Source: Schistosoma haematobium
Lineage: Eukaryota > Platyhelminthes > Trematoda > Strigeidida > Schistosomatidae
Reading direction: 5' to 3'
Assembly: GCF_000699445.3 (NCBI RefSeq)
Contig: NC_067198.1
Span: forward strand, 30,817,536 to 30,881,535
DNA: 64,000 nt
The translations under genes and the position numbers were made by a program. The notes beneath the pieces were generated by a model. It made no database searches, had not been told where the DNA came from, and saw only the letters and a program-made list of their open reading frames with translations. Position 1 is the first letter of the stretch. The number at the start of each line of letters is the position of its first letter. Below are positions 24,320 through 36,575 of the stretch, piece after piece.

Positions 24320-25900
24320 CATAAATGTCAATTAAAAGAAATCTCCAGTCATTTTTTTTCTAATATATTTCACTTTTCCATTCAGACATTACAGACACAT
24401 AAACAAGCACATGATCAAAATTACTACAAAGTTCTTATCAGTAAATTTTCTAACTCCTATTTTCTTTTTATTGGGCCTCAGAAGGACAATTGTTTTTTTT
24501 CCATTTTAATTGTGTAATGTGTATAAAAAGAGATAATCTCTCGAAGACTTAAAAAGCTGTTCAGTCAGACTGTAAAAATAACGATATATATATTTATATG
24601 TATAGTTTTTAAACAACATTGACGGTCAATTATGTAATTCAATTTACGTTCTCTTAATGAAATGTCCCTGAAAGAGGATTCGCTAACGCTAACAAACAGG
24701 TATTATAAATATATATGGTTGGCTAGGTTAGTTTTCCAGTTCACCTGAATTCTTCGTCGTATTCATTTTAAACATGTCTTCATACATTTATTACAACCAT
24801 TATTATTTAGGTTTCCTAACGCTTTTATATAACTTAAATTATTTTTGGTATCATGTTTATTTGTGTTATAACACATTAGTGTATGTTTGATGGATATGGA
24901 CATGTATTGTTATGTATGTATATCACCATTTAATATGTTTATGTATATAAAAGAATAAGGTAATCACACATATTTCATATATATATATGGTTATTTTTTT
25001 AAAGTGGTAATAACAGTTGGATTTCACCTCGGTAACAACATAACTCTGTTCCAATTGTGAATGTCAATATTATGCTCTTCATTGTCTATCATCTGATTGA
25101 TAATTCCCTTTGATTCTCCGAAATATAATATATATATATTAGGCATTAGTATTTTTGAAAGCCTTTCTCTTTGCTTATTTTTTTAAATGTGTACATGTTA
25201 TTTATGTTATTCAATTTTCGTTTTACTACTGTAAGTAAGCGTTAACTATTTTTATTGAATTTATAAAGCGACAAGTGTGTAAAACTCCGATAGGATGTGT
25301 TGACAAACTATTTCAGGCTAGTGACATTGAAGCATTTGTCAAAAAACTACAACCTTCACAAGTTGGTATTCAACTGATATTTTGAGTATATTTTTTCTTT
25401 GAAGTTGACATTTTTTGTATGAGATAAGTGAATAAACAAGACAATTTTAAATGTAAACTACTGCGTAATTGTACCATAGAATGATCTAAGATTTCAAATA
25501 TCAAAAGGAAGTTGCGCAATAATCAAGTAGTTAGCGAAGAATAGGAGGATGAAAATACAGGACAATGTTCTCCATAAAATCGTTTACTTAACTATACATT
25601 TTTATAGTTGTTTGATAGATATATGAGTCTTGATCATTACACAGCCTTTTGATATTTGAAATCTCGAGTCACTTTATGATACTATGGAATTCTTTGCAAA
25701 AGGTGAAGTCAGTTCTACCGGTTAAACATAACATCTTTGCACCGAAAATCAACATATGAACGCTCATAATAGTCAAGTAAGATCTCCCAACATATAGTGT
25801 CATATGAGCCCTGTTTATGAATTTGAGTAAAGCGTGGTTATAAAATCAGGGCAGAATAATATAAATTCATTTTCATATCGTGGTTTTTTTTACCAGTTGC
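24320..25900. other. AT-rich intergenic DNA
   Basis: Downstream of the REEP poly(A) signal. It has short AT dinucleotide runs (near 24983 and 25125) and no supported gene or repeat family. Confidence 0.5.
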
Positions 25901-25939
25901 TTTGAAGCGCATTCTTGTTGAAAAATAGCATAATAAACA

Positions 25940-26880
25940 TTGATGACTGAAAAACTAAAGTTACGGAGATTATATATATATATCATTAGGACACTTAAAA
26001 ATCTTGACATCGGTGAACGAGATATCAAGGAGCCAATAAAGAGAGCAAAGAACAGATATGCCCAAGGTAAAATTTGTGGAGATTGCAAAATCACCAACAG
26101 AAGAAAACACGACAAAATAACCTCTGACGAACGCAGGAGAACACCTAAAAGGATTAAACTGCAATGCAAAATTCTTTGCTGTCATTCCTCAATTCATTCG
26201 GAATTAATGATATTCAACAGGAGATAACCCAAATAAAAGTGCTTCTTACTCGACAAAAGGAAGAATACACCTAAATAACCATACAGGAATAAATCACTCT
26301 GATAAAAGTCAGAAGCACGAAATATATTGTCGTAATCCCAGTTTGCAAACAACGATTTACATTAATTGTAGATAAAGATTAATGTATCGGGAATGCTGTG
26401 GAGCTACTTAGAGATAAAAATGTTCACAAACCAATGGACAGAAATCAAAAGTCTGAATAGATCTCTGAACCTTTAAACAGGTTCATTCAAGGCAGGACGA
26501 ATATCTAAATAAAACCAATGAACACACTGAAGCAGTTTTCATATAGTTGTACTGTATGCTTAGAATACGCAGGCCAAACATATAACTACACCCAATTTTA
26601 TTACTCTCTGAAATCCCGGTTTACAATTTGTCAAGAGAAGTTTCAAGAACACCAAAACATTCGATGGATTTATCCAAATACTCTATCATACCATTTTTGG
26701 ATAATATTGGGGACATTGAAATCAACATTTACAAACTGATGACATCCTTCTATTCACCTCGAATAACCCGAAGTTAGCGATGAACACTTTGTCCCTGCTC
26801 CTGCCCAATGACATGAATCTCTCAAAGCACACATCCGAAGTCAAAGTCCACTAAAAGCCATCGAGTTATAATAATGACTT
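25940..26880 (+). other. Unrecognised degenerate coding-like region
   Basis: It has higher GC than its surroundings and broken frames on the plus strand, including a Lys/Arg-rich stretch with spaced Cys (GKICGDCKITNRRKHD). A decayed mobile element is the likeliest source, but no domain can be named. A similar decayed stretch follows at 27770-28340, beyond the LINE-A fragment, and the two may be halves of one older element. Confidence 0.3.
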
Positions 26881-26960
26881 TATTCATTACTATAAATTTT
26901 GTTACAATAAGGAATTCTCAGAACCAGTTGTGTATTATTGCAATAACTTTCTCTTCAACA

Positions 26961-27516
26961 GCTACTGTATAAGTTGAAAAATAAGGATACATAAAGTGGG
27001 AATAAAAGAGAGTGAATGAATGACGTAGTAAATAATAATAATGTGAATTGTTTGACTGTTAATCGAAGCGTGAATAGAATTTTAAGTTAATATCATCATT
27101 TTTTTGTGTGCGGGCCGTGATACTGCACTGGTGCCCAGACCGAAGCAGGTGGTTTTCCTAGGGAGCCTTTGACCTAAAGGTCTGACCCACAAGGCAGTGG
27201 AACATCGTGAGATGCAGTCTCATGGTAGCCGGTGACCAACGATTGGTTCGTACGCCATTTGTTCCGTCAGGATACTGGAGCCCATATGGAATCAGGGTTT
27301 CCCAACTTGCCTGGGTGGACTCTCCATGTCCACCAACCAGGTCAAAGCTCCGGACATTTGCTTTTCGTCCTCTCAATTTCGTAAACAACATCCCCTCCAC
27401 GAGAAGGCAGTGAGTAGGACATCCCTGGCAGAGGCTATTTACGTGTGACCATGTGGAAGCATTTCGAGAGAGTGAGCGGATTCCCCCTACTCTCGGCCGT
27501 ACCAAGGCGTTCGAGG
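26961..27516 (-). mobile_element. LINE-A 5' region fragment
   Basis: It matches the 5' UTR of the LINE at 44521-48364 from its first bases (27516) through the AT-rich leader containing GAATGACGT and AATAATAATAATGTGAATTG, stopping at 26961 before the coding start. Unlike the 450-490 bp derivatives it keeps the leader and lacks the 3' tail. No target-site duplication is visible, and 5'-only pieces are unusual for a LINE. Confidence 0.65.
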
Positions 27517-28433
27517 CTATCGGGTTGTAAGCTTTTTGTGTTACGGAGTGAGTACACACCGAATTTATAACAATTTAGTTCAAGCGAATCTAAAGCCGGG
27601 TGATTTACCAAAACTGCACAGTTGGAAAATAAGTGGCCTAAAACCTGAACAGGCCACTTTACAACATATTTTTCACCCCAAAATATAATTATTCATGAAC
27701 CATGAATAGAGACTAGAACCCCTGATTTTACTAATGTTTAGGCCAGATATGTGGGTTCTTCTTGTAGTCAACACATTTGTCATCAAAAACGCTGAGGTGT
27801 CCAAATTTTATCATCAACGTATTCGACAACAAAACATTCGCATTGAAAAAATTGTACAACGATAAACTACTGTTTTTTCATGTTTTGAATACCGATTTCA
27901 GCCCAGGAAAACAGTTGCAACTGACGCCAATCCACACAGATCAAAGTTTCAACTACAATAGCAACAATGCGAGAACCCATAATGTCCACTGCGTGTATGC
28001 TTTATTTAAAAGATCTAAACCACAGTGCAGTTAACTTACGAAGAAATGAAGAGAAATACCTAATGACTTTTTTAAATGAACAATTATCCAGTTGTCGTCA
28101 TGAAAATCTGTCAATCAAACTAATCGACAAATCTGAAATCAATGAAAATAAAGTTCAACAACATCTAATCAAGATTGAGGTCTACAGGACTAACTGATAT
28201 TTATATGTAGAGAAGTTCGAATAACTCACTTTTACCAAGCAATCTGTGTTCATGTTTCCCAGGACAAAGAAAGCCTCTTGATTAAACTATCCAACTAAGA
28301 TAAAAACACTCCAAAAACAATTCTTAATCCATCTCTTCATGATAGTTACCTCCAACCATTTGAAATGAAGAAAACCCTATTGTAATTTCCAGTCCATGTC
28401 TATGTGATCTACTTTAAAATGTAGCACATTATT

Positions 28434-29545
28434 GTCAGTCAGTCAGAAACAACGTAGAACTTCGTACGTACGTACATCAGTTCGAGTTGCCACACCACAT
28501 TAGCACAGAGATGCAGTTGTCGATTCAAACCCCGTAGTGGTAGAGGTAATAAGAGTATAAGCAGTAATCCGAAAGATTAGGGTTTGAAGATGTTATTTAA
28601 GGAGTATAATATAGTGAAATAAATTTGGAAAGAGGAAAAAAGGGACATGAAGAATTCAGAAGATTAGAATTTGGGAGAACACAAAGAGTGGATGCATCTG
28701 CGCCATTGCAAACGATTTTGAGCCATATCATTCAAAGTCTCTAACCATCGGTTGCTGTCATCTGGCGGTCCCCAACCAGGTAGTCTACACCTACCAACAT
28801 GACTCAGTCCACTTGTCAGTGACTTCATGGACTTGTGCCATGTTTTGGTCTGGCCGACCCTAGCTTTCTTCCAATCTACTCCTATACCATAAAACATAGC
28901 ACGTCGAGGCAGTCGGTCGTTGGGCATACGTAACACGTGTCACAGCCATCTCATCAATTGGTTTGCCATCCTTACGTAGTACCCGTTTCCTAACAACTGC
29001 ATTACTTACTCGATGGTCCCAGGATATACGAGCAATGTTTCGAAGACACCTATGATCAAATACTAGTAACCTACGAATATCCTCTACTCCTACCGGCCAT
29101 GGTTCACTGCCGTAAAGTAGGACGGAACGAACTGCTGCACAGTAAACACATCCTTTGGTTGATAGACGGATATCTCGCCTACGCCATAAATGACGCAAGT
29201 TGGCAAAAGCTAATCGAGTCTTCTGTATCCGTACTGGGATTTCGTCACACATCAGACCACAAGGGCTGATGAGACTTCCAAGATAAGTGAAGCGGTCGAC
29301 ACACTCAACTACTTCACTCCCTATCACTAGTTCGGGTGTCGATGTAACCCAATCCTGAAGTAACATTTTGCATTTCGAGGGAGAGAATCGCATCCCGAAC
29401 ATGCTTGCATTGTTGGTTAGAGTGGTCAGAAGACTGCATTTTGTCAGCGTGTTCACCAAATAAAACTATGTCATCAGCATATTCTAAGTCAACAAGTGAA
29501 CCTCCCGGTACAAGTTCAACCCCTGGAATACTAAAAAGCGCAGAG
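28434..29545 (-). pseudogene. 5'-truncated LINE, family B (RTE-like reverse transcriptase C-terminus)
   Basis: On the minus strand it begins within the reverse transcriptase at DLEYADDIVLFGEHAD (catalytic YADD at about 29470-29481). A frameshift follows, then FSPSKCKMLLQDW, FTYLGSLISPCG, the SVLLYGSEPWP and VFDHRCLRNIARISW blocks, another frameshift near 28900, and a C-terminus of the LGWGPPDD type. The 3' region reaches TGACTGACTGAC at 28434-28446. The endonuclease and N-terminal half are absent. The layout endonuclease-RT without RNase H is typical of RTE-like LINEs. Related 3' ends lie at 12370, 17095 and 41812. Confidence 0.8.
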
Positions 29546-29964
29546 TTAAATTATTATCTACATATTCCTAGATTATTTTTCACTCATTCTATCATTATTT
29601 TTCTTTCTGAACTTTATGTTGAAACTATGATTTAAGATCAAACGAAATTGCATATTTTCTTAAGTACTTAAATTATTTCGATTTTGTCTGTTTTAATGTT
29701 TTCATTTGCTTTTTTTATGACTAGAGCACCATTAACTTTCTAAATTGTTTTTATTATCTTTAGTTTATAACTGCAATTTCTTTTTGTAAGATAGTATTTC
29801 TTTATATACCGGTAAAATAATGGATGTAAACATTGATAAGTCTTGCAAAAAGTAAGTTTCACAATTGTCAACTATTACTGAGCATACTTTTATTCTATAT
29901 GGAATAAAATCTTAATGATTTGCGCAAAAATATATTTCCAAGTGTGCAGTCAAATGTCATCGTT

Positions 29965-29969
<5 letters not shown>

Positions 29970-30038
<69 letters not shown>
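29970..30038. repeat. (AT)n microsatellite
   Basis: About 34 uninterrupted AT units. Confidence 0.95.
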
Positions 30039-30040
<2 letters not shown>

Positions 30041-30617
30041 ACTTTTATAAAGAAAAAGTAAGATTGTTAGATTTTTATTTCTAATTTACTATGAATTTGT
30101 ATATTCGTTTCGATATTGTTCATTATTAAAGCGCACTAACACACTCTCCTCTCCTATGATAGCAGTCACCTTTTTTTAAAAAAAAGCACTTGTTACTTCT
30201 TTTGCTGTGATCATATTTATTGACTGATGTACACTTTTTGAAAAAGTCAGTTCTGTATTCAACACAGGCAGGATGTGAATTTGAATAGGATTATTAACCA
30301 TAGAGTGTTGTCTTCTAATTAACTATACAAAAAATAACTTGAATTAATTAGGATATTTTGCCTGTGTATAACAATACACACTTGAAATGTAACATGAAAT
30401 CAAACTCAATGTCTTTAGTTTTATTAAAGAGCAACATACCATTTAGTACCTATATAATAAACCAACAATTAACATTATTGAATTATCAGTTGACACTATT
30501 CTCATCTGGTTTCATTATTCACTTAGTGATCTATCCCTAATGTTTTCACAGATTATTTATTTTCAATATCAATAAATAAAGTGTATCTTCAACTTAGTCA
30601 ATAGTGAACATACAGTT

Positions 30618-31070
30618 GCCCCCAAATGCCCTGGTACGGCCGAGAGTGGGGAGAGTCCGCTCTCCCTCTCGGAATGCTCTCACATGGCCACACTTATATA
30701 GCCTCTGCTAGGGAAGTCCTACTCACTGCCTTCTCGTGGCATTACTGTTGTTTACGAAAATGATAGGACGAAAAGCGAATGTCCGGCGCTTTAGCCGGAT
30801 CCCAAACCAATGGTGCACATGGGCTCCAGTATCCTGCGGGAACAAATGGCGTATGAACCAATCGTTGTTCACCGGCTATCATGGGACTGCATCTCCTTAC
30901 GATGCTCCACTGCCTTGTGGATCAGACCTTCAGGTCGAAGGCTTGGGGTGTGGCCCCCGAAGAAAACCACCTGCTTCGGTTTGGGCACCCGTGCAGTATC
31001 ACAGTTCTCACAGAAATCAAATGAGATTTGTGTGGCGCATATGTATTTGGTGCCTCCTTGTACCAATATC
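30618..31070 (+). mobile_element. Non-autonomous LINE-A derivative, copy 3 (453 bp)
   Basis: It starts GCCCCCAAATGCCC and ends TTGTACCAATATC, with the same head-to-tail join as copies 1 and 2 but no A-rich tail. The flanks TGAACATACAGTT (30605-30617) and TGAAGATACAGTT (31071-31083) are a 13-bp duplication with one mismatch. Confidence 0.85.
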
Positions 31071-31179
31071 TGAAGATACAGTTATTTTTTATTCAGTTTC
31101 TTTTATGATGTTTTATTCAACTTAAAGGCATTTTTCATTATACACTACGTATTTATTCAGTTTAATAAAAATTTTATAG

Positions 31180-31657
31180 TGTTATAACTTGTGACCGCCT
31201 ATTAGACAGCAGTGACTTATCGATCGGATCAAAGACGCGTAAACCCGTATGAGAAGCCTAGAGTTCTGATTGGCCCTACTTTTGCCTAGCCCAGCCTGTT
31301 AAGTCCAGAACACAAGTGTCAGCCTCTGCGATATGAATCATTATATTTCAAACATACTCTGTTTATATACCACTCAAGCAGACCACAACGTACCAATCAA
31401 ATATAAAACAACATTTGTACAAGAATTAGCCAGATGTGGCTGTGAATAAGGGAGGTAGTAATTAATATACTGGGTATAACTCAAGAATGGTGAAACGTAT
31501 AATAATAGTTTATGAGTCAAAATAAAGCTTATAATGAGAGGAATATGAATATACATAGTTTAGTTACTTAATAATTATACAATAGAAATATACGTTTAGT
31601 ATTGGTCGATAAAAGGATCCCAAAGTGACCATTCATTATGTTTCTCGGGTCCTAACA
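31180..31657 (-). repeat. Solo-LTR-like repeat, family L2, copy 1
   Basis: One of three dispersed copies of about 450-480 bp with the others at 40900 and 60519. Shared blocks include GATTGGCCCT, AGCCCAG, AACATTTGTACAA and CATTCATTATT. The ends are TGT...ACA on the plus strand. The minus-strand sequence has AATAAATGATTC-type poly(A) signals in the other copies. No open frame lies inside and no internal region adjoins. The target-site duplication is not clear, so LTR identity rests on length, ends and solo dispersal. Confidence 0.5.
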
Positions 31658-31999
31658 TAGAGGTAGTTGTTTTATTTTGTAAAATTAATCTAATCAAGTT
31701 TTATACAAAGTTTTCATATGAGTAATCATAAATAGTTCTATTGAATCGATGAAAAACCACGTAGTTTTCATTTGTTTTTTTTTAAAACAAAATATTTACA
31801 CTATCAATATACTAATCAGGGTTATCATTGAAACTTAAATGTTTCAGTTCCTGGTATTTTTACATATAGATTTTTATTTTAATGTTAGTCTCAGTTGGTA
31901 ATTTGCAATCCCCTGTCTAGTTATAGGGAAAAATTGATTTAATTTTGCCTTTGTTAAAATTCTTGAACGTGTTAAGGTATACTTCTGTTAATTTGATTG

Positions 32000-34080
32000 A
32001 ACACTGAATACTACTCGCATGATATCCACTGTGTAGGTTACCTACTTCATAATATTGAGTTTTTAAGCGATTCACAATGAATTTCCAGTTAAGAACCTTT
32101 CAACTAAGTTATTTTTTATTCCCTGACTGATATTTTTCTTTTAGGTCATTACCATAAACTCAAGTAGGTTATATTGCAATCAACTCTATATGAAATGTAA
32201 CTACCAGTACTTTTGAAACTTGTTTTCTGGTTATTGACTGTAAGGATGTTGAATGCTAACGTTTAATGAAACCAATATAACTATTCTGAAGTAATCCATG
32301 CATCCAAAATGATTGTATTTAAAACTAGAGTTGACAACAAACGTATTCCATGTCAATTGTTTGTTCATTAGCAATGACTGACTTTTATCAGTTTCCGTTA
32401 TAGAGTAGATTTTCATAGTTTTTTGAACGAATTTTCGAGTGCTAATTTAAAGAAAATAATGTTAATCGACAGATATCCAACCATATACTGTGGTTGACTG
32501 TTGGCTGTTCGTGAGACTGAATTATCAATGTGTACTCTCGAATGATGACCTTAATTATGAATAGATTTTTTATCTAGTAAAATAAAATACTCATCTACAA
32601 CATATTAATACGAATTCAACATAACTGGATGATATAAACGATTGAACGAATGAAGTTTTGCGAGTTGTTTATTCTGCAAGGAATAAAGGCCTGGTCGTTC
32701 AATACAATATTTCCGTGTCATATCAGTTTGGTGCATGAAACCATGGCATATAAAAGTACTTGATATGATCTGAATTATTCCATGACGAGTTTTCTAAAAC
32801 AAAGCTATGTTAAGTGAATTGAAATCAATTAGATAGTATTATCTACTTATAGTTTACAGAGAGACCTTGTTGATGAATGTCAATGATCGCCACAACGCTA
32901 ACCAGAATCTAATGTTTTCTGATGAAATTTAACAGCAAGAATTTCGTTTTCATTAAACAGTTTGCTAAAATAACAAAATACGTATTTGGCGTCGAGAAAA
33001 CTTTGAAAATATTACATCATATGTCATAATTGTCAATGAAGAAATAATATCCTCGATCTCGGTGAAAATCGACAATGGTGAATATTAAAAGAGGCAAATG
33101 GCAAAAAAATGCAGGGATCAGATGACTAACATAGACATGCAGGGAATATAAATAATCTTATTATGTGATGATCAACAAGAATATGGATTAGAAGCTGTAA
33201 TCGTATTACTATGAAATTAGTTTAAATGTCATACCGTAACATTCTAGCTGTAATATGAATACAAAACGTTCACGAATACAAGAAAACTGAATGCATTTAG
33301 GAACCTAGGAAATGTAAAATGGATCAGAGCAACAGGTTATGACAACCCTTCAAATTCCTTTTTGGGTGAAATTAGTAAACTGATTTACTTGCTAGGGTAT
33401 AGTGATCTGATGTAATTCATATGGACCTTCCGATACTTGATCGTTTAATTTTATAAGAATATATCAAAATCAGCATTCGATGAGCACTGGATTAAATTTT
33501 AGTAATATTTATTAAAAATCATCAAAATTTATTGTCCTTTAGCACCTGATCTTGGACAACAGCAAACTGGTGGAACTCACACCTACATTTTACATTGTCA
33601 TGAACCGTAGGATTGAGTCGTTCATAAAACTATTTGATTACATGATGCAGCATTAAGGGCATTGATATTCAGTATCTATCATCATTCTCTACTATTGAAC
33701 GTCTTACAACTACTCACATACTTCATCTCACCTCAGTAGTGTTCTTATGTGTTTCAGATCTTATTAATTTTCTTTTTTCGCTCTTCCAATAACTGTCATT
33801 ATCTGAAATAGTTCAATTTATTCAGATTTGTACATCGTTCAATTATTTTTCCGCCTAAAAGAAAATGAATAATTCTTTACTGATTTATTTACCGTCGATG
33901 TTCAACACCTTATTAACAAATTCACATTTTACACAGACATATGTTCATCTACCTTATAACATTACTATTTTGTATAATACATTAGTTTAATTCATTCTTT
34001 TTTACTAGAACATGATTTATATCTTAAATCAATTGTGATCTCTGACATAAAAAGTATCTTCCAGAATTAAGCATTTATGC
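32000..34080. other. AT-rich intergenic DNA
   Basis: I see no gene, RNA or repeat family shared with the rest of the window in this stretch. Confidence 0.5.
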
Positions 34081-34090
34081 TTGTACTATA

Positions 34091-34340
34091 GTACATGCTA
34101 TTTATATTTGTCGACATAAGTAGCGTGTAACATCAGCCGGAAGTGGAAAACCTGACACCAGAAAGCTAAAATATCGAATTAAAGAGAATGGATGGGAAAA
34201 TAGAAAGAAATTTTGAACTGGAAGAATCATACAGAATATGAAGGACAAATGATGGAAGTTCGCAAATAAAGTATTTAGTGTATGATTCTCATATTTTACC
34301 AAGAGATTCTGTAATTTTGTATCCAAGGTAAACTTTTGAC
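34091..34340 (+). repeat. R270 dispersed repeat, copy 1
   Basis: A family of about 250-270 bp with copies at 36829 and 56683, all in the same orientation. Shared blocks are the ACATAAGTAG head, GGAAGTGG-AAACCTG, GAAGAGAATGGA-GGAAAATAGAAAG and a TTCAGTGTATGATTCTCA tail. Not a known family to me. Confidence 0.6.
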
Positions 34341-34973
34341 CTCACTAATGTTTCTATTCATTACAGTGCTTTGAATATTTTGTGTATAATGTCGATCCAT
34401 GTTCTATGCATGTAGTATTTATATAATAAAGCACCGTAATCCGTAAGCATCAATTTTGAACGTAAACCAGATCCTAAATAGCTTAACTATATTTGTATTT
34501 TATAGCCTTAAATTGTAAGATGCCATTTTCTAAACACATATTTTACATATTCTCACCATTAGCCTACAAAAGTTGATTGTTATATACAATCTATCATTTT
34601 ATTAATATACTATATAAAAAAGAAATATACTAACTGTGAGTATAATCTACTATCAATTAGTTAGAATTTTGCTTTTATTTCTCAATTCAGAATGTGAATA
34701 TCAATCTTTTCTTTATATTTGATCAGTCTACTGAATCAGTTACTCTATGGGAACAAGTAAACGACATAAGTGTTCTAGCATTAAACTGAATTGTCAAATT
34801 TAACATTTTATAAATAAGCTATTAAAATAAATCATTGTACTTAAATTTCAGTTTATGTATATCCCAACGGTTTATTATTTATCTTGTGTTATTCTTAAAC
34901 GAATAATCAATACTGATACTTTGTTTAGATGATATTAAATTCTATGTGCCTTCAATAAATATGTGTACACCTG

Positions 34974-34974
<1 letters not shown>

Positions 34975-35014
<40 letters not shown>
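34975..35014. repeat. (AT)n microsatellite
   Basis: About 20 uninterrupted AT units. Confidence 0.95.
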
Positions 35015-35016
<2 letters not shown>

Positions 35017-35627
35017 TAAAGATCATTGAGCGGTGAATTTATTGTTAAAGCACTTGACCTTCAACTAGTATGACATAAAATCTAACTCCATTGAATCTAG
35101 TTCAGTTTGAATGGACATACATTGTCTATAAAACTCACACTTTAAGTGTGCCTTAAAGCTTAATGCACAAATCTGTGCCTAGTAAATGAGTTACATTTAA
35201 TGTAATTTTTATAAATAGTTTAAAAATCATAACAAAATCAATATATTCCAATATTATGAAAAATTAAAAGGGGAGTTAAAAATATTCTTTCCATGAGCAC
35301 TAATAATTTGAACAATAATTTAATAGTTGCCGATTAGTAAATTACTTTCATGTGATAACATACCATGATGTTAATGAATGTTGAAATTCCTAGCTTTCTA
35401 ACTTAAATCTGAAAAATAATGCTATTTTTGCAATATTTATTAAATTTAGTCATTCATCATAATAATAATGTAAGTAGAGATTAAACTATCAAACTGAAAT
35501 GACAATATTATTATTATTATTTTCTATTCAAATCGCACCATGTAGAATGTGTTTTTTTGACTCAATTTTTGTTAAAATTCTACGTAACAATTACATTTTT
35601 ATAATCACAGAGCGGTTTTGTTGATAT

Positions 35628-35780
35628 TATGGTCCTGGGCCCTGGGTTCGAACCTCGCGAGCGGGGTCGTGGATGCGCACTGTTGAGGAGTCACACAATA
35701 GGACGAAACAGCTGTCCAGTGCTTTCAGGTTTTCCATGGTGGTCTAGCTTCACTTGACTCGTGATCTAAACTGTTGAAAT
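35628..35780 (+). mobile_element. Hammerhead repeat family H2, truncated copy
   Basis: It begins in the tRNA-like part just before a Pol III B-box (GGTTCGAACCT, 35645-35655), runs through a hammerhead at 35677-35722 and ends in the shared TTTTCCATGGTGGTCTAGC and TGACTCGTGAT tail. The A-box half and the upstream 200 bp of the unit are missing. Confidence 0.75.
35677..35722 (+). ncRNA. Type I hammerhead ribozyme motif, family H2 (probably weakened)
   Basis: Stem I is GCACTG pairing with CAGTGC. The core reads TTGAGGA where CUGANGA is expected (first C to U). Stem II is GTC/GAC with one mismatch, followed by GAAA. Stem III is the self-complementary ACAGCTGT, and the expected cleavage site is GTC at 35714-35716. 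Other copies have ACGGCCGT at stem III, so both partners of one base pair changed together here. Confidence 0.7.
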
Positions 35781-36045
35781 ATGATTCTTAATCATCGTTA
35801 CTTTTTTCTATTATAATATAAAATATTTAACATAGATAATAATCATATTGTTTTCATTAAGGAACAAACATAGTTTACTAATTACAATTGATTGATCACT
35901 GGGTAGTGATCAATGTCATGCTTGTCTAGTCCTTATTAGTGCAGATCGAATGCTATCGATCATGTTGCAATGTGGCCACCAGTCTAGGTGACTCGACACT
36001 GTGGGCACTATGTATTGAGATTTAGATGGTGGTTGGAGGTAGTCA

Positions 36046-36105
36046 ACAGGAAACCCTGGACCCGGGTTTCGTGCTACTTGGCACTCGTCAGCAAGATGTA
36101 CTTGT
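36046..36105 (-). ncRNA. Type I hammerhead ribozyme, H1 left arm
   Basis: On the minus strand the core CTGACGA, stem II GTGC/GCAC with loop CAAGTA, GAAA, the self-complementary stem III ACCCGGGT and the cleavage triplet GTC are all intact. Stem I is ATCTTG/CAGGGT with wobble pairs. Beyond an internal loop the outer helix ACAAG/CCTGT has one mismatch. Confidence 0.85.
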
Positions 36106-36433
36106 AATCTTGAGGGAACTGGTGCTCCCTGGCTGATTTGATCTCGTGTCACCCAGCTTCATAGTCAGAGACGTTACCACTGAGCTATCCGAGCCGTGAC
36201 TAACCTCCTGTAGGACTGGGATGTAATCACAATTGATTGATCACCACCATCTAAATCTCAATACATAGTGCCCACAGTGTCGAGTCACCTAGACTGGTGG
36301 CCACATTGCAACATGATCGATAGCATTCGATCTGCACTAATAAGGACTAGACATGCATGACATTGATCACCACCCAGTGATCAATCAATTGTGATTACAT
36401 CTCAGTCCTACAGGAGGTTAGTCACGGCTCGGA

Positions 36434-36444
36434 TAGCTCAGTGG
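36434..36444 (+). promoter_or_regulatory. Pol III A-box in the tRNA-like head of family H1
   Basis: TAGCTCAGTGG fits the A-box consensus exactly. A decayed B-box-like GATCAAATC follows at about 36479-36487. The mirror copy lies in the left arm on the minus strand. It would allow internal Pol III transcription of the unit. Confidence 0.6.
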
Positions 36445-36515
36445 TAACGTCTCTGACTGTGAAGCTGGGTGACACGAGATCAAATCAGCCAGGGAGCACC
36501 AGTTCCCTCAAGATT

Positions 36516-36575
36516 ACAGGTACATCTTGCTGACGAGTGCCAAGTAGCACGAAACCCGGGTCCAGGGTTTCCTGT
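36516..36575 (+). ncRNA. Type I hammerhead ribozyme, H1 right arm (intact)
   Basis: Core CTGACGA at 36530-36536; stem II GTGC (36537-36540) with GCAC (36547-36550); GAAA at 36551-36554; stem III ACCCGGGT at 36554-36561; predicted cleavage after C36562. Stem I pairs 36524-36529 with 36563-36568 (two G-U pairs). After a small internal loop, ACAGG (36516-36520) pairs with CCTGT (36571-36575). The short stem III is typical of metazoan hammerheads that cleave better as dimers. This is the best-preserved ribozyme in the window. Confidence 0.88.

Noticed and set aside
25873..26229. Overlapping 98- and 95-codon frames on opposite strands as real genes
   Set aside because: Both are open because the stretch is stop-poor; no homology recognised. 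Kept only as an unassigned degenerate region.
28434..28480. GTCAGTCAGTCAG and CGTACGTACGTAC as an independent microsatellite
   Set aside because: They recur as the 3' end of family B LINEs (12370, 17095, 41812) and belong to the element.
36421..36490. A tRNA gene
   Set aside because: A good A-box but no cloverleaf, a decayed B-box and direct continuation into the hammerhead; it is the tRNA-like head of a repeat. The same holds for the heads near 48870, 49640, 58940 and 63090.
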